Source of the DNA: Rosenbergiella nectarea
GTDB lineage: Bacteria > Pseudomonadota > Gammaproteobacteria > Enterobacterales > Enterobacteriaceae
Length of the DNA stretch: 64,000 nt
Reading direction: 5' to 3'
Assembly: GCF_900111105.1 (NCBI RefSeq)
Contig: NZ_FOGC01000003.1
Coordinates: 2,945 to 66,944 of the forward strand
Below, piece by piece: positions 30,106 through 39,200 of the stretch. The notes beneath the pieces were generated by a model. The model saw only the letters and a program-made list of their open reading frames with translations, had not been told where the DNA came from and searched no databases. The position numbers were made by a program, and so were the translations under genes. Within the stretch, counting starts at the first letter, position 1; each line of letters starts with the position of its first letter.

Positions 30106-30636
30106 ATGAGAATAAATACAAAAATAACAATGATGGGATTATTGGTGGCATCTCTGAGTGGTTGCAGCGCACAACTCAAACCCATGCTAAAAGACTATAA
30201 AGGATCCGATGCAGCCCATATTAGAGTCGCGACAGGTGACAGTATTTATATCTATTTTTACGAAAAACAGTCCAGTGGTTGCTATAAGCAAGTAGAAGAA
30301 CGCAGGTTAACTGCTGGCTTTTCTGTAATGGGATTCCCCGTAACGGGAAGTAAAAAAATGGGTATGCCTAGCTCAGGGAATTATGGATATCAGCCCACTA
30401 ATGAGTTTTCCATCAAGCCAAATCAATTAGTGAATATTGTACATTATTGGGTAGATGCCCATGTGAATTACTCTTTCCAAAAATCATCTAGTGAAAGATT
30501 TATCCCGCAACAACATCATAATTATGATGTTATTGTCAAAGGAACAGACTATTCAGTTGATCATGTATCTGTCGCTGACCTTGATCCTCAAGCCAAAATT
30601 ATAGGATGGGAAGGGGAAATCTGTAAAAATAACTGA
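30106..30636 (+). CDS. Predicted lipoprotein of unknown function
   Basis: The ATG at 30106 gives a signal peptide with a lipobox (GLLVASLSGCSAQ), so the mature protein would be a lipid-anchored envelope protein of about 155 residues. The body is polar, with Tyr-rich strands (DSIYIYFYEKQSSGCYKQ). An in-frame ATG at 30082 would put eight extra residues before the signal and is less likely. The family is not recognised. It sits in the accessory block ahead of the lipase effector module. Confidence 0.7.
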   Translation: MRINTKITMMGLLVASLSGCSAQLKPMLKDYKGSDAAHIRVATGDSIYIYFYEKQSSGCYKQVEERRLTAGFSVMGFPVTGSKKMGMPSSGNYGYQPTNEFSIKPNQLVNIVHYWVDAHVNYSFQKSSSERFIPQQHHNYDVIVKGTDYSVDHVSVADLDPQAKIIGWEGEICKNN

Positions 30637-30663
30637 TTATGATGTTATTGCTCATTACATAGC

Positions 30664-30692
30664 ATTTAACATAAGTCCTTCTCACGCGCTCC
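30664..30692 (+). repeat. Left copy of a 29-nt imperfect direct repeat
   Basis: This copy matches 34645-34673 at 27 of 29 positions (core ATTTAACATAAG then ACGCGCTCC). The two copies bracket the remnant, membrane protein, lipase and immunity genes, about 4 kb apart. A hairpin-like AAAACCCG...CGGGTTTT follows the left copy. Confidence 0.75.
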
Positions 30693-30755
30693 ACTGGCAA
30701 GGACTCACCACTAAAACCCGCCGAGCGCGCAAAAATACGGGTTTTATACCCCTAG

Positions 30756-30923
30756 AACCGGCTGTTTCAGGCTGAATCTGCACAATTAAGCCGACAGACA
30801 GCGCAACGGGTTCAGGTTAACCGTGAACTGGACAGTGCTTCTGGCTATATGACCCAAACCGTCAGGCAGTCTGACAGTGCCGCTTTAAATCAGGTTGAGA
30901 AAGAACTGAACAAGCCGGGTTAG
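30756..30923 (+). pseudogene. C-terminal remnant of an unidentified helical protein
   Basis: A 55-codon open stretch with no start codon near its beginning ends at TAG 30921-30923. It is Gln/Ser/Glu-rich and helical (RLFQAESAQLSRQTAQRVQ at the start, SAALNQVEKELNKPG at the end). A stop at 30753-30755 lies immediately upstream. It reads like the tail of a longer gene lost by deletion. The family is not recognised; a secretion-associated origin is possible given the neighbours. Confidence 0.45.
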
Positions 30924-31003
30924 TGCAGAAAAAACCGGCGACCAATGCGTTGAATGACGTGGTAAGTACCTCGTAGGATGCGGTGTATCCGATACCTTGT
31001 GAA

Positions 31004-31288
31004 ATGTCCCACTATACATGGAAATCCTCGATTTATATTGCGCAGACGATGATTGTTGTCATGGCCGGGTGTTTGTGGGGAATGTATTATTTCATCGACA
31101 GCGGTTACGCACGGGTTGCCGCGATGCAGCGGATGGAGGCTGTCTGGGAGCAGAAAGCACCTCTCGCCAATATCAGCACCTGCGACGGCAAACCCTATAT
31201 CCACGTGACAGGTAATAAGTACACCACTGAAAAAGGCGACCGTTTATATATCAGAAAAAGAAAGAGAATAAGCACGTTTTATGCGTGA
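31004..31288 (+). CDS. Small single-pass membrane protein
   Basis: This 94-residue protein has one membrane helix (about residues 11-31, IYIAQTMIVVMAGCLWGMYYF) and a basic C-terminal soluble tail (TEKGDRLYIRKRKRISTF). GTG 30983, preceded by a TAGGATG site, is an alternative start adding seven residues. It ends 45 bp before the lipase gene and may belong to the same unit. No family is recognised. Confidence 0.6.
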   Translation: MSHYTWKSSIYIAQTMIVVMAGCLWGMYYFIDSGYARVAAMQRMEAVWEQKAPLANISTCDGKPYIHVTGNKYTTEKGDRLYIRKRKRISTFYA

Positions 31289-31333
31289 AGTGTATTATCT
31301 GTAAATAAAGGATAAATGAAAAGGAACCCCAAT

Positions 31334-33058
31334 ATGACAGAAAAAACTCCCCCCGATACCGACGAATGCCAGCATGTTTCCTATCACAGCCCCCACTGGG
31401 ATGAATATGGTAGATGTCATTGGAATGATATTCAATTTCAAAAAAAATCGCTTAATGCGAAAGCGAAGTGCATCTTACCGCCAATCAAAATTATTCCGGT
31501 CATTTTTTTGCCTGGCGTGATGGGGAGTAATTTAAAATCATCAGGTGGAAAATTTTCAAAAGATGAAATTATTTGGCGCGGAGATAGTGATATTCAGGTT
31601 TATCTTGACTGGGCTAGGTTAAATGGAACGCAGCGTAGAGCATTGTTAAATCCCGATGAAACAGTTGTCGATAATGGCGGAGTTATTAATTCGAAAGTGT
31701 ATTCGTTAATTACGGATGATGGTGCGGGGGATTGTGGAACATTACTTCAGCCGAGAAAAGAACGGGGATGGGGCGAAATACTTAATTTTAGCTATGGAAA
31801 CTCATTGAGTGTGCTTCAGGGTGCGTTGCTAGATGATTGGCAAAAAGCATTAAAACGCAGTGTCGATGGTAAAAGTCCATTGAGTGAAAACCACAAAGAG
31901 AATGGAATTATTCGTCAATTATGCAACAAACCTTTAGGTACCGAAGAGAAAAATGAGGATTTACTCACCGAAGAAGACGTAGATCATTTTTCTCATTTTC
32001 TCTATCCCTTGCATGTTTTTGGTTATAACTGGCTGGAAGACAATGCCGTCTCTGCTGGTAAACTGGTTGAGTATATTGATAAAACCCTTCGTTCTTACAG
32101 AAGCCAGAGTGGTCACGGTCATGGCCTCGCCATTGAAAAAGTCATTTTAGTCACCCATTCAATGGGGGGATTGGTAGCCCGTTATGCCATGAATCCGCCA
32201 GACGATGCAGAATTTCAGGGCTGCCAGGATAAAGTACTCGGGGTGGTTCATGGTGTCATACCGGATTTAGGGTCGCCCGCGGCGTATCGGCGAATGAAAG
32301 TCGGTGGAAAACAAGAAGGGCTTGCGGGGATTATTATGGGTAAGTCTGCTGAAGAATTGATGCCGGTATTAGCGCGTGCGGCTGCACCCTTACAGTTATT
32401 ACCTGCCCCAAACTATACCAGCAATGCCCATGGGATGGGGTGGTTTAGTGTTGAAAAGGGGAATGCCGATAGTAGTGATTTGGTCTTGCCCCAAAAAGGC
32501 GACCCGTTTGGGGAGATTTACCTGAATAAAACCTTATGGTGGCGGTTGTATGAGTCCGATATCATTGATAAAGAGGAGTCAGTCAGTCGGGAAAATTGGT
32601 TGGCTTATTTTAATTTGATGGATAAACCGGTAAGAAAATTTATTTCATCTTTGAGTAAAGTGGGATATCACCCTAATACCTATGCATTTTATGGGCACAC
32701 AAAACCGTCTGATGGCTCAGTGAAATGGCATATCACGTCAATCACTTACCCGAAAAACATGCACGACAGTGATAAAACAATCCCAAATAACTACCGTGAA
32801 GTGCCTTTGCCGTTTAACCGCTCCCGTCTTTATGAATTAAAATCTTCAAAATCTGCGGGTGATGGTACGGTTCCTGTGGAGTCCTTTAAGACAATCCAGC
32901 GTCAAAATGGGCAGTCCATTAAAAGTGTGTTGGCAACGGATGTCGACCATCAAGGCGCTTATGAAGTCGATAAGCTCGAGGATATTCATCAACGCCCTGC
33001 GTTAAAATTCACCCTTCGAGCTATCGCTAAAATGGTGCAAGCGGTGCCTTTATGTTGA
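31334..33058 (+). CDS. Tle4-like type VI secretion lipase effector
   Basis: This alpha/beta-hydrolase of about 574 residues has an early strand and oxyanion region IIPVIFLPGVMGSNLKS, the nucleophile elbow VTHSMGGLVARYAM (Ser about residue 276), a candidate catalytic Asp in SAGDGTVPVES, and His in VDHQGAYE. There is no signal peptide, as expected for an effector delivered by a type VI machine. ATG 31334 follows AAAAGGA at good spacing; ATG 31316 is too close to its Shine-Dalgarno. It overlaps the next gene by 7 bp, which encodes a Tli4-like exported protein. Substrate is probably phospholipid, by family. Confidence 0.78.
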   Translation: MTEKTPPDTDECQHVSYHSPHWDEYGRCHWNDIQFQKKSLNAKAKCILPPIKIIPVIFLPGVMGSNLKSSGGKFSKDEIIWRGDSDIQVYLDWARLNGTQRRALLNPDETVVDNGGVINSKVYSLITDDGAGDCGTLLQPRKERGWGEILNFSYGNSLSVLQGALLDDWQKALKRSVDGKSPLSENHKENGIIRQLCNKPLGTEEKNEDLLTEEDVDHFSHFLYPLHVFGYNWLEDNAVSAGKLVEYIDKTLRSYRSQSGHGHGLAIEKVILVTHSMGGLVARYAMNPPDDAEFQGCQDKVLGVVHGVIPDLGSPAAYRRMKVGGKQEGLAGIIMGKSAEELMPVLARAAAPLQLLPAPNYTSNAHGMGWFSVEKGNADSSDLVLPQKGDPFGEIYLNKTLWWRLYESDIIDKEESVSRENWLAYFNLMDKPVRKFISSLSKVGYHPNTYAFYGHTKPSDGSVKWHITSITYPKNMHDSDKTIPNNYREVPLPFNRSRLYELKSSKSAGDGTVPVESFKTIQRQNGQSIKSVLATDVDHQGAYEVDKLEDIHQRPALKFTLRAIAKMVQAVPLC

Positions 33059-34122
33059 TAAAGACCGCGTTGTGCTCAATCTGCTTTTCTTTAAGCATGA
33101 TGCTTTTTATTCCGACGTTGTATGCCGCTCCCATGGTTAAAAAGGACACTGTTATGGTTGAATCGTTATTTTCGAAAACAAAACCCCAATGTGCGGGAAT
33201 TTATGTGGTGGATGTTCCAGCGTCTTTTAATAATGGAACGCATAAAGCCACGTATGATGATTTTGATATCGAAAGTAAATTTATTTACCCACCCGCGTTC
33301 AGGCAACGTATTGAATTACGTGAAGAGGCTCTCAGACAACAAAAATCCAGTCAAAAAAATGCCCCTGTATTGAAAGAAGTCATCCGGCTTCCTGATAATC
33401 AAGGGGTCATCTTTGATAGGAATATTTCTGGGCAAGATGATTTAGGTCGGATATTAGAAGCTCATGTGTACCTCAATCATATCGCTTTTATTATTACAAC
33501 TGAAATACTTGATCTTTCATCACCTAAATATATGGAAAGGAAAAAAACATATATTAATGCAGGTTTTACCGAAGCTGAAATGAATGATAAACCCACGAAA
33601 TTAGCGGCAATGCGTTCGTTGGTTTCGCGATTAAGCGGGCGATTAGACCATGAGATTCCTGCTGATAAAGGATGGTGTATTCCTAATGGGTTTATTGCGG
33701 ATGATGGAGGTCAACATAAAATAGAGGTCGGGTTTAGTTATGAAAACGACGATTTCCTATTTGGAATCAATGCTAATAATACAATGGTTGATAATAACGA
33801 TACTCTTTTTGGTCGAAGTGATGCAATTAATGACGCATTGAAAGCATCAAGCATGAAAACCTTAAAAAAATATGCGTCTAGGGTCCATGGTATTCCATTT
33901 GAAGCATGGCTTTTTGATGGTGCTAAAAATTATAAACAGAAAACGCAACAGGTCTATGACTTCATTCTCTATGCTAATGAATCTGTTGCCTCAACATCTA
34001 AGCTATTAGCAACAATAGGATTAAATAGTAAACGAAAACAAACTCGCTATAGTGAAGCTCAAATGGTTGAAATTTGGGATCGGGTTATTGGCTCGTTACG
34101 CTATAAACCCAATGCATTCTAA
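33052..34122 (+). CDS. Tli4-like periplasmic immunity protein
   Basis: This 356-residue protein begins with a signal peptide (ICFSLSMMLFIPTLYAAP), so it is periplasmic. It contains an early CAGIYVVDVP strand and a later CIPNGFI, both seen in type VI lipase immunity proteins of the Tli4 family. It overlaps the lipase gene, which suggests co-translation of toxin and protector. It would neutralise the lipase in the periplasm of kin cells. The family call is from pattern memory. Confidence 0.74.
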   Translation: MLIKTALCSICFSLSMMLFIPTLYAAPMVKKDTVMVESLFSKTKPQCAGIYVVDVPASFNNGTHKATYDDFDIESKFIYPPAFRQRIELREEALRQQKSSQKNAPVLKEVIRLPDNQGVIFDRNISGQDDLGRILEAHVYLNHIAFIITTEILDLSSPKYMERKKTYINAGFTEAEMNDKPTKLAAMRSLVSRLSGRLDHEIPADKGWCIPNGFIADDGGQHKIEVGFSYENDDFLFGINANNTMVDNNDTLFGRSDAINDALKASSMKTLKKYASRVHGIPFEAWLFDGAKNYKQKTQQVYDFILYANESVASTSKLLATIGLNSKRKQTRYSEAQMVEIWDRVIGSLRYKPNAF

Positions 34123-34305
34123 ATTCACGTAGGAGTGATAATTATGTCTCTATCGCTCGGATTTACCATAACATCACTCCTAAGCGAAGTACGCTAATGG
34201 AACATTTTCTTAGGAAAGGAAACAATTTAGCATCAGTATTTTCAACAGCTTTTTAGTAACCTAAGAGCTCTTAGGGTGTTTTAGACAAAACCACAGGCAT
34301 AAAAA

Positions 34306-34629
34306 ATGGTCACTGTATTTGTACTACTAAAAACTACTGTTTCTTGGTTGCGGCTGAGCAGAGATGAGCGCAACGTAATTGCCGATAAAGCACTGAGCAG
34401 TGTGCTCGTGAATACCGACGTAACATTGAGAATGTTCGAGGCCGAGGCTTTTACAACTCGCTGTACGGATGTAGCTATGTTTCAAGCTAAGGATATGCAG
34501 TCATTTTACTTTGCCATCGAGCGATTACGGGACTCGGTGCTCATTACAGAGCCTTACTTGGAGATGGTAGAGATCATTCCAACCATAGAGGACGGGTTCA
34601 AGCTTTTTGAAGAGCAAGCGAGTTCTTAG
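34306..34629 (+). CDS. Darcynin-family protein
   Basis: This 107-residue protein reads TVFVLLKTTVSWLRLSRDER, then FEAEAFTTRCTDVAMFQAKD and a final PYLEMVEIIPTIEDGF. This pattern matches the darcynin family of small proteins of unknown function. There is no signal or membrane segment. It stands alone in the accessory block between the immunity gene and the second repeat copy. Confidence 0.75.
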   Translation: MVTVFVLLKTTVSWLRLSRDERNVIADKALSSVLVNTDVTLRMFEAEAFTTRCTDVAMFQAKDMQSFYFAIERLRDSVLITEPYLEMVEIIPTIEDGFKLFEEQASS

Positions 34630-34644
34630 CGTGTCATCGCTATG

Positions 34645-34673
34645 ATTTAACATAAGCCCTTCTTACGCGCTCC
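34645..34673 (+). repeat. Right copy of the 29-nt imperfect direct repeat
   Basis: This copy pairs with 30664-30692, with differences at only two positions (T/C and C/T transitions). The copy lies just after the darcynin gene. Confidence 0.75.
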
Positions 34674-35157
34674 GCTCAAACGCCCTCAGAGCGATACTGG
34701 GGCGTAACCTATAAAACTCGCCGTCTTACCCTCTTAAAACGCCGTAGAATCGCTTAGATAAATTCTGAAGCTAGGAATCGTGATGCATCCTACTCACTGG
34801 TGGCTGATTTGAACGTAATTCGAGACTGAAACCCACAAGACACTATCCAATAATCTCATCGAAAGTGGTGAACGGACCATAAAATTTTTATTTTCGGTGA
34901 AGTGTCGGGATACGTCTCTGACGGGAGTTTTGCGTGATGGCATCAGACGGCGTTAAAATAAAATGTGTCCTGTCGTTTACATTTGGTTTTAGGTTTTGAA
35001 TAGGATGACTGCAAATTCTGGGAAACCACTGTGTGGCGGGGGAGGTGTTATAAAGGTTCTTACTTATAAATTCCTTAATGAGTAATTCTGTTCTTATTTC
35101 GCTAGGTTGGAATACCCTACCACAGTGAATTCATACTAAGTAAACTTGATATTGTCT
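34674..35157. other. Accessory spacer without recognised genes
   Basis: About 480 bp with short frames only. No RNA gene, promoter or repeat beyond the 29-nt element is recognised. It may contain decayed sequence. Confidence 0.4.
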
Positions 35158-35607
35158 TCATAAGCATTTAGCAAAACATGCTGCGTCGTCTCGACCTATA
35201 TAGGGTCCATAATTATCTATGGGTATGTATCCGTTTTTTATGTAGAAATTCACAGCCCTGAGGTTAATATGTCGTGTTTCAAGCCAAATTTGGCGGTATC
35301 CCATTTCTTTAGCCCATGTTTCTAAATAAGCCAGTAGAGCACTGCCAATACCTGGAATGCTACGGTCTGAAAACATCCTTTTGAGCTCAGCGATATTTAC
35401 AGTTAATGGTCTGATTGCTCCGCACCCTATAGCTCTTCTATTCTCATCTCTTGCGAGTATCCATAAGCATCCGCTTTCATCCATTGAACTTACGTTAAAA
35501 TGGCTTTTACCACTATCGCCAGTAAGAGTCTTCAATTCTAATGAAAGTCTTTCTATTAGATTGAGGGAGTCTGTTGAATGCAGATCAGAGGTTTCAATGG
35601 TGATCAT
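35158..35607 (-). CDS. GNAT-family N-acetyltransferase
   Basis: This 149-residue acetyltransferase has the acetyl-CoA loop IPGIGSALLAYLETWAKEMG (R/Q-x-x-G-x-G/A type), the following WLETRHINLRAVNFYIKNGY and a C-terminal IDNYGPYIGRDD. The substrate is unknown. It is the last gene of the accessory block before tpx. Confidence 0.88.
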   Translation of the reverse strand: MITIETSDLHSTDSLNLIERLSLELKTLTGDSGKSHFNVSSMDESGCLWILARDENRRAIGCGAIRPLTVNIAELKRMFSDRSIPGIGSALLAYLETWAKEMGYRQIWLETRHINLRAVNFYIKNGYIPIDNYGPYIGRDDAACFAKCL

Positions 35608-35768
35608 GACAAAACCCTTTAGTTGATGTACAAAAAATTATCACTACAGATAGTTTTTTATAAAGAGGGTTGAAATGTTCACCCTTGTGAAAACATTAAA
35701 CTTTGATATTAACTGATCAAGGTGGAATTCATCGAAAACTATCCCATATATGACCGCATAGCTAATTA

Positions 35769-35791
35769 GGCCAAGCAGACTTTGCTTGGCC
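35769..35791 (-). terminator. Terminator of tpx
   Basis: GGCCAAGCA and TGCTTGGCC form a 9-bp stem with a 5-nt loop just beyond the tpx stop. The U-run is weak. Confidence 0.65.
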
Positions 35792-35798
35792 ACTAATA

Positions 35799-36302
35799 TT
35801 ATTTCAAGCTGCTTAGCGCTGCCTCATAATCAGGTTCATGAGCGATTTCAGGAACCAGTTCGCTATAAATCACTTCATCATTTTCGTTCAATACCACGAC
35901 TGCACGCGCGGTAAGGCCAGCGAGTGGGCCTTCTTCAATATCCACGCCCCATGCTTTTTTAAATTCCGGATGACGGAATGAAGATAACGACGCGACATTA
36001 TCTAGTCCATCTGCCGCGCAGAAACGAGACTGTGCGAAAGGTAAGTCAGCGGAGATGCAAAGCACCACGGTATTCGCTAATTCTGACGCTAATTGGTTAA
36101 ATTTACGGACAGAGGCTGCACAGACGCCAGTATCAACGCTTGGGAAAATATTCAGGACTTTGCGTTGACCTGCGTAGGCGCTTAAGCCCACATCCGCGAG
36201 ATCTTTATTGGTAAGCGTCAATGCGGGGGCTTTGCTACCCGCGCTTGGGAATTGACCTGCGACAGCAATCGGTGAACCTTTAAGCGTAACAGTTTGCGAC
36301 AT
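35799..36302 (-). CDS. tpx: Thiol peroxidase
   Basis: This 167-residue periplasm-associated peroxiredoxin of the Tpx class has its peroxidatic Cys61 in [14 protein letters not shown] and its resolving cysteine in [10 protein letters not shown]. It reduces hydrogen and alkyl peroxides with thioredoxin. In E. coli it follows tyrR directly, so the 6.5 kb between them here is an insertion. Confidence 0.97.
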   Translation of the reverse strand: MSQTVTLKGSPIAVAGQFPSAGSKAPALTLTNKDLADVGLSAYAGQRKVLNIFPSVDTGVCAASVRKFNQLASELANTVVLCISADLPFAQSRFCAADGLDNVASLSSFRHPEFKKAWGVDIEEGPLAGLTARAVVVLNENDEVIYSELVPEIAHEPDYEAALSSLK

Positions 36303-36462
36303 AATAGATCCCTTAATCGAATGATATATTCCTAATCAGTAGGAACATTAATGAGTTAACGCTACTTTTATGACATACTTTTGCGGTTTAATCGAGAACT
36401 GAAATAAGAATTGGTCCTTTGGACCCTAACAGTGAGTTTACCGAGATTAAGGAATATCGCCT

Positions 36463-38070
36463 ATGCGCCGTCAATTAAGTATTACCACCGCCTGTATCGT
36501 CCCGCTCTGTATGCTATGTAGTATGTCAGTCGGCGCGGAGACGTTGGCCACTCACCAAGAAATCGTGCGCCAAATAAAAGATGAGCCAGCCTCACTCGAT
36601 CCGGCACAGGCCGTAGGACTCCCTGAAATTCCCGTTTTACGTGACTTATTTGAAGGGCTCACTAACCAAGACGAGCAGGGCCATCCTGTACCGGGTGTCG
36701 CACTGAACTGGAAAAGTAGCGACCAGAAAGTCTGGCTCTTCACGCTACGTAAAGACGCTAAGTGGTCCAATGGTGACCCGGTCACGGCAAAAGATTTTGT
36801 CTACAGCTGGCAGCGGATGGTCGATCCCAGCACTAGTTCGCCTTACGCATGGTTTCCAGCGTTAGCGGCTATTCAGAACGCTGCTGAAATAACTGCCGGT
36901 AAAAAACCCTTAGCCAGTTTAGGGGTAGTCGCGGCGGATGACTACCACCTTAGGGTGACTTTGTCGCATCCCGTGGCATGGTTTCCGGTCTTAACCAGTA
37001 GTTTCGCACTTTATCCAGTGCCGCAAAAAATCGTTGAGCAGTATGGTAATCAATGGACATTACCGGGGCACCTTGTCGGTAATGGGGCGTATCGACTGGA
37101 TAAGCATATTGTGAATGAACGTGTGGTGCTAACGCGAAATCCTCAATACTGGGACAATGCACACTCAACCCTGAATAAGGTGACCTTTGTCCCCCTTAGC
37201 GATTCCGTCACGGCAACTCATTGGTATCAGGCTAACAATATCGATGTGACCGAGTCTTTCCCTAAAAATCGCTACCAAAGCTTGAAGCAAGCCCTACCTG
37301 GTGAAGTCTATACCCCAGCACAACTCGGTACTTATTACTACGCGTTTAATACGCAACAGGGTCCCACCGCTAACGTTAATGTTAGAAAAGCGTTATCTTG
37401 GAGTATTGATCGGCAGATTATCACAGAGAAAATCTTAGGCACGGGTGAGAAGGCAGCTTGGCATTTGACCCCAGATATTACTCAGGGTTTTGTCGCGCCA
37501 ACCTTAGCCTACCAACAACTAAGTCAAGCTGAGCGAAACCGTCAGGCAAAGCTGCTGTTAAACGCCGCGGGTTACGGGCCGACTCACCCGCTAAAACTTA
37601 GCATTCTGTACAACACATCCGATAGTAATAAACAGATTGCGATCGCCGTGGCATCGATGTGGAAAAAGAATTTAGGCGCGGAAGTCAGCTTGGTGAATCA
37701 AGAGTGGAAAACCTATATCGATAGCCGTAAGCACGGCAATTTCGATGTGATCCGTGCCTCGTGGGTAGGGGATTATAACGAATCCTCTACTTTTCTCTCG
37801 TTGTTGACCTCGCAACATACGGGCAATATTTCACGCTTCACGAACAGCGCTTACGATGCTTTATTGGATAAGGCTAGCATGGCAACAACCTCAGCGGCGC
37901 GAGAAAAAATTTACACGATGGCAGAACAGATGATCGCCGACAATGCGCCTATCGCACCGATATATCAATACACCAATGGACGATTGATCAAACCTTGGGT
38001 TAAAGGCTATCCGATCACTAATCCTGAAGACGTTGTTTACAGCCGACAACTCCGTATAGAAAAGCATTAA
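36463..38070 (+). CDS. mppA: Periplasmic peptide-binding protein MppA
   Basis: This 535-residue SBP_bac_5 protein has a signal peptide (IVPLCMLCSMSVGAE), the N-terminal DEPASLDPAQAVGLPE motif and TAKDFVYSWQRMVDP. Length is close to MppA (537). MppA binds the murein tripeptide for recycling through the Opp permease. OppA is the main alternative, but location in the tpx-zntB interval as in E. coli favours MppA. No transporter genes adjoin it. Confidence 0.85.
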   Translation: MRRQLSITTACIVPLCMLCSMSVGAETLATHQEIVRQIKDEPASLDPAQAVGLPEIPVLRDLFEGLTNQDEQGHPVPGVALNWKSSDQKVWLFTLRKDAKWSNGDPVTAKDFVYSWQRMVDPSTSSPYAWFPALAAIQNAAEITAGKKPLASLGVVAADDYHLRVTLSHPVAWFPVLTSSFALYPVPQKIVEQYGNQWTLPGHLVGNGAYRLDKHIVNERVVLTRNPQYWDNAHSTLNKVTFVPLSDSVTATHWYQANNIDVTESFPKNRYQSLKQALPGEVYTPAQLGTYYYAFNTQQGPTANVNVRKALSWSIDRQIITEKILGTGEKAAWHLTPDITQGFVAPTLAYQQLSQAERNRQAKLLLNAAGYGPTHPLKLSILYNTSDSNKQIAIAVASMWKKNLGAEVSLVNQEWKTYIDSRKHGNFDVIRASWVGDYNESSTFLSLLTSQHTGNISRFTNSAYDALLDKASMATTSAAREKIYTMAEQMIADNAPIAPIYQYTNGRLIKPWVKGYPITNPEDVVYSRQLRIEKH

Positions 38071-38149
38071 TGAAATTTTACGTATTAAGTCACGGACGAT
38101 TCGTGACTTCACCTACACTCGAAAGAAACACGAGAAAAAGGGATCTGTT

Positions 38150-39133
38150 TTGAGCTCAATCGATATCAGCCAATTGCACGTGCCTGACGCCATCATTGCT
38201 TGTCAACTTGATGGCGAGGGGGGAATGTTACCTATTACCTCAGCAGGGGAAGTCGGACCGACCAAACCCTGCTGGGTTCACTTGGATTACTCCTCAACTG
38301 TTAGCCGAGATTGGTTACAGTCCACACCACTGATCCCGGATACGGTACGCGATGCATTGGCAGGTGACAGTTTACGTCCGCGTATTAGTCGGCTTGCCGA
38401 TGGATTTATGTTGGTATTACGCAGCATTAATCATAATGATAATGCGCGTCCCGATCAGTTGGTGGCGGTACGTGTCTTTATAAACGGTGATTTAATTATC
38501 ACCACGCGTAAGCGCAAAGCGCGTGCCATCGATAGGATCTGGGAGGACTTACAAAATGGGCACGGGGCAGAGAATGCAGGTAATTGGATCGTCGAATTTT
38601 GCGATGCCTTGACCGAACAAAGCGGTGAGTTTATCGAGCAATTGTATGACCGTATCATTGCGCTTGAAGATGCGTTACTCGACGGGAAAGTCCCCGCGCG
38701 GGGTGAGATGGCACTATTACGTAAACAATTAATTGTAATGAGGCGCTATATGGCGCCTCAGCGTGATGTGTTTGCACGAATTGCCAATGAGAAATTTACC
38801 TGGATGGCAGATGAGGACCGACGCTTAATGCAGGACATTGCTGATAGACTAGGGCGTGGATTGGAAGATCTCGATGCCGGTATCGCTCGAACCGCCGTGA
38901 TCAGTGATGAGATCGATGCGCTGATTGCCGAGTCGATGAACCGCCGCACCTATATCATGTCATTAATGGCAATGGTATTTTTACCCGCAACTTTTCTTAC
39001 CGGTCTTTTCGGTGTCAATCTGGGGGGAATTCCTGGGGGTAATTGGCACTACGGATTCGCGGTATTCTGTATCATTCTCGCGGCCATTGCGATTGCTGTA
39101 ACGCTCTGGTTAAAGAGCCGCAAATGGCTCTAG
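38150..39133 (+). CDS. zntB: Zinc transporter ZntB
   Basis: This 327-residue CorA-family transporter has the C-terminal pore pair: a helix MSLMAMVFLPATFLTGLFGVN with the GVN motif, then a second helix ending WLKSRKWL. ZntB transports zinc using the proton gradient. The start is TTG at 38150, preceded by AAAGGGA. Length equals that of E. coli ZntB. FnrS lies just downstream. Confidence 0.95.
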   Translation: MSSIDISQLHVPDAIIACQLDGEGGMLPITSAGEVGPTKPCWVHLDYSSTVSRDWLQSTPLIPDTVRDALAGDSLRPRISRLADGFMLVLRSINHNDNARPDQLVAVRVFINGDLIITTRKRKARAIDRIWEDLQNGHGAENAGNWIVEFCDALTEQSGEFIEQLYDRIIALEDALLDGKVPARGEMALLRKQLIVMRRYMAPQRDVFARIANEKFTWMADEDRRLMQDIADRLGRGLEDLDAGIARTAVISDEIDALIAESMNRRTYIMSLMAMVFLPATFLTGLFGVNLGGIPGGNWHYGFAVFCIILAAIAIAVTLWLKSRKWL

Positions 39134-39151
39134 AGAATGTCACACTAAAAG

Positions 39152-39165
39152 GTGATCTGAATCAA
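39152..39165 (+). promoter_or_regulatory. FNR box of fnrS
   Basis: GTGATCTGAATCAA matches TTGAT-N4-ATCAA at 9 of 10 positions. It is centred about 42.5 bp upstream of the FnrS 5' end, the class II activation distance. A -10-like CATACT lies at 39188-39193. FNR itself is encoded at 59188-59940. Confidence 0.85.
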
Positions 39166-39200
39166 AACGCTAGTGTGTCTGCTGGGGCATACTTCTTCCC

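Noticed and set aside
34144-34197. Short frame MSLSLGFTITSLLSEVR as a gene
   Set aside because: Only 17 codons, with no homology or coding support.
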